This document shows, piece by piece, positions 7,000 to 7,099 of a stretch of 7,099 nucleotides of DNA (its first letter is position 1; each line of letters starts with the position of its first letter). This DNA comes from Chloroflexota bacterium (GTDB taxonomy: Bacteria; Chloroflexota; Limnocylindria; Limnocylindrales; CSP1-4). The DNA lies in the NCBI GenBank assembly GCA_025935655.1, contig JAICUV010000179.1, positions 1-7,099 of the forward strand. Reading direction: 5' to 3'. A program made the translations under genes and the position numbers. Below the pieces are notes generated by a model. It worked only from the letters and a program-made list of their open reading frames with translations. It had not been told where the DNA came from and did no database searches.

Positions 7000-7099
7000 G
7001 TGTCGGGTGCTGCACCTGTCGATCAGGCCGCCCAGGCCGCCCAGGATGATGCGCAGCTGCGCTCCCTGGGCATCAACCCGGAGCTGAAACGGACCCTCG
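7000..7099 (+). CDS. Start of a probable APC-family amino-acid permease (3' end cut off)
   Basis: A GTG start behind GGAGGA opens a frame that runs without stop to the window end, giving 33 residues. It begins MSGAAPVDQAAQAAQDDAQL and continues with RSLGINPELKRTL. A hydrophilic, Ala/Gln/Asp-rich N-terminus followed by L-x-x-L-G-x-x-P-E-L-K-R-(S/T)-L is the usual cytoplasmic lead-in to the first membrane helix of APC-superfamily amino-acid or amine permeases. The membrane helices themselves would lie outside the window, so the call rests on this short motif only. The gene is separated from the methyltransferase by 188 nt containing an inverted repeat, so it probably has its own control region. 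It could also be another transporter with a similar lead-in. Confidence 0.6.
   Translation, partial: MSGAAPVDQAAQAAQDDAQLRSLGINPELKRTL

Noticed and set aside
5000..7015. A 671-codon open frame on the minus strand over the acetyltransferase and methyltransferase genes
   Set aside because: It has the same shadow character: Arg/His/Gly-rich and without motifs, opposite two genes with clear catalytic motifs and, for the methyltransferase, a ribosome site.
1..7099. CRISPR array, tRNA or rRNA genes, insertion sequence, phage or defence genes
   Set aside because: No regularly spaced repeats, cloverleaf-like sequence, transposase or integrase motifs, or long terminal inverted repeats were seen. The largest gene-free gap is only about 225 nt.

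Overview
This is a very GC-rich, gene-dense bacterial window. All seven supported genes lie on the + strand. Two are cut by the window edges. The GC-rich codon use, occasional GTG starts and pairing of a Mg-chelatase-type AAA+ ATPase with a VWA protein point to a high-GC lineage. A Chloroflexota group such as Limnocylindria or an actinobacterium would fit, but this is inference from style and gene families. No marker gene fixes the taxon.

Layout: (1) 1-692 is the C-terminal half of a Mg-chelatase/MoxR-like AAA+ ATPase. It is followed after 19 nt by a 705-residue VWA-domain protein with a complete MIDAS metal site (712-2829). Together they form a two-gene chelatase/chaperone-like operon end. 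(2) 2902-3393 encodes a small four-helix membrane protein, probably DUF2269-like, with an unusual Pro/Gly/Ala-rich loop. (3) A 225-nt intergenic stretch holds GC-rich inverted repeats, a short direct repeat and a possible -10 element. It leads to a 466-residue class II (zinc) aldolase-family protein (3619-5019) with long N- and C-terminal extensions and altered signature residues. (4) A GNAT acetyltransferase (5060-5632) follows 40 nt later and may be co-transcribed. (5) Behind a plausible sigma70-type promoter lies a two-domain SAM-dependent methyltransferase of the Rv2258c type (5711-6811). (6) After a 188-nt spacer with a perfect 7-bp inverted repeat, a GTG-started gene begins at 7000 with a strong ribosome-binding site. 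Its first 33 residues resemble the N-terminus of an APC-family amino-acid permease. It is cut by the window end.

The AAA+ ATPase and the VWA protein very probably work together, as ATP-driven remodelling or metal-insertion partners. The other genes look like independent housekeeping or accessory functions, with no obvious shared pathway. I see no CRISPR array, tRNA, rRNA, insertion sequence or phage signature. I found no convincing new multi-gene system. The most worthwhile leads are the divergent long aldolase, the uncharacterised AAA+/VWA pair and the hairpin ahead of the partial permease gene.
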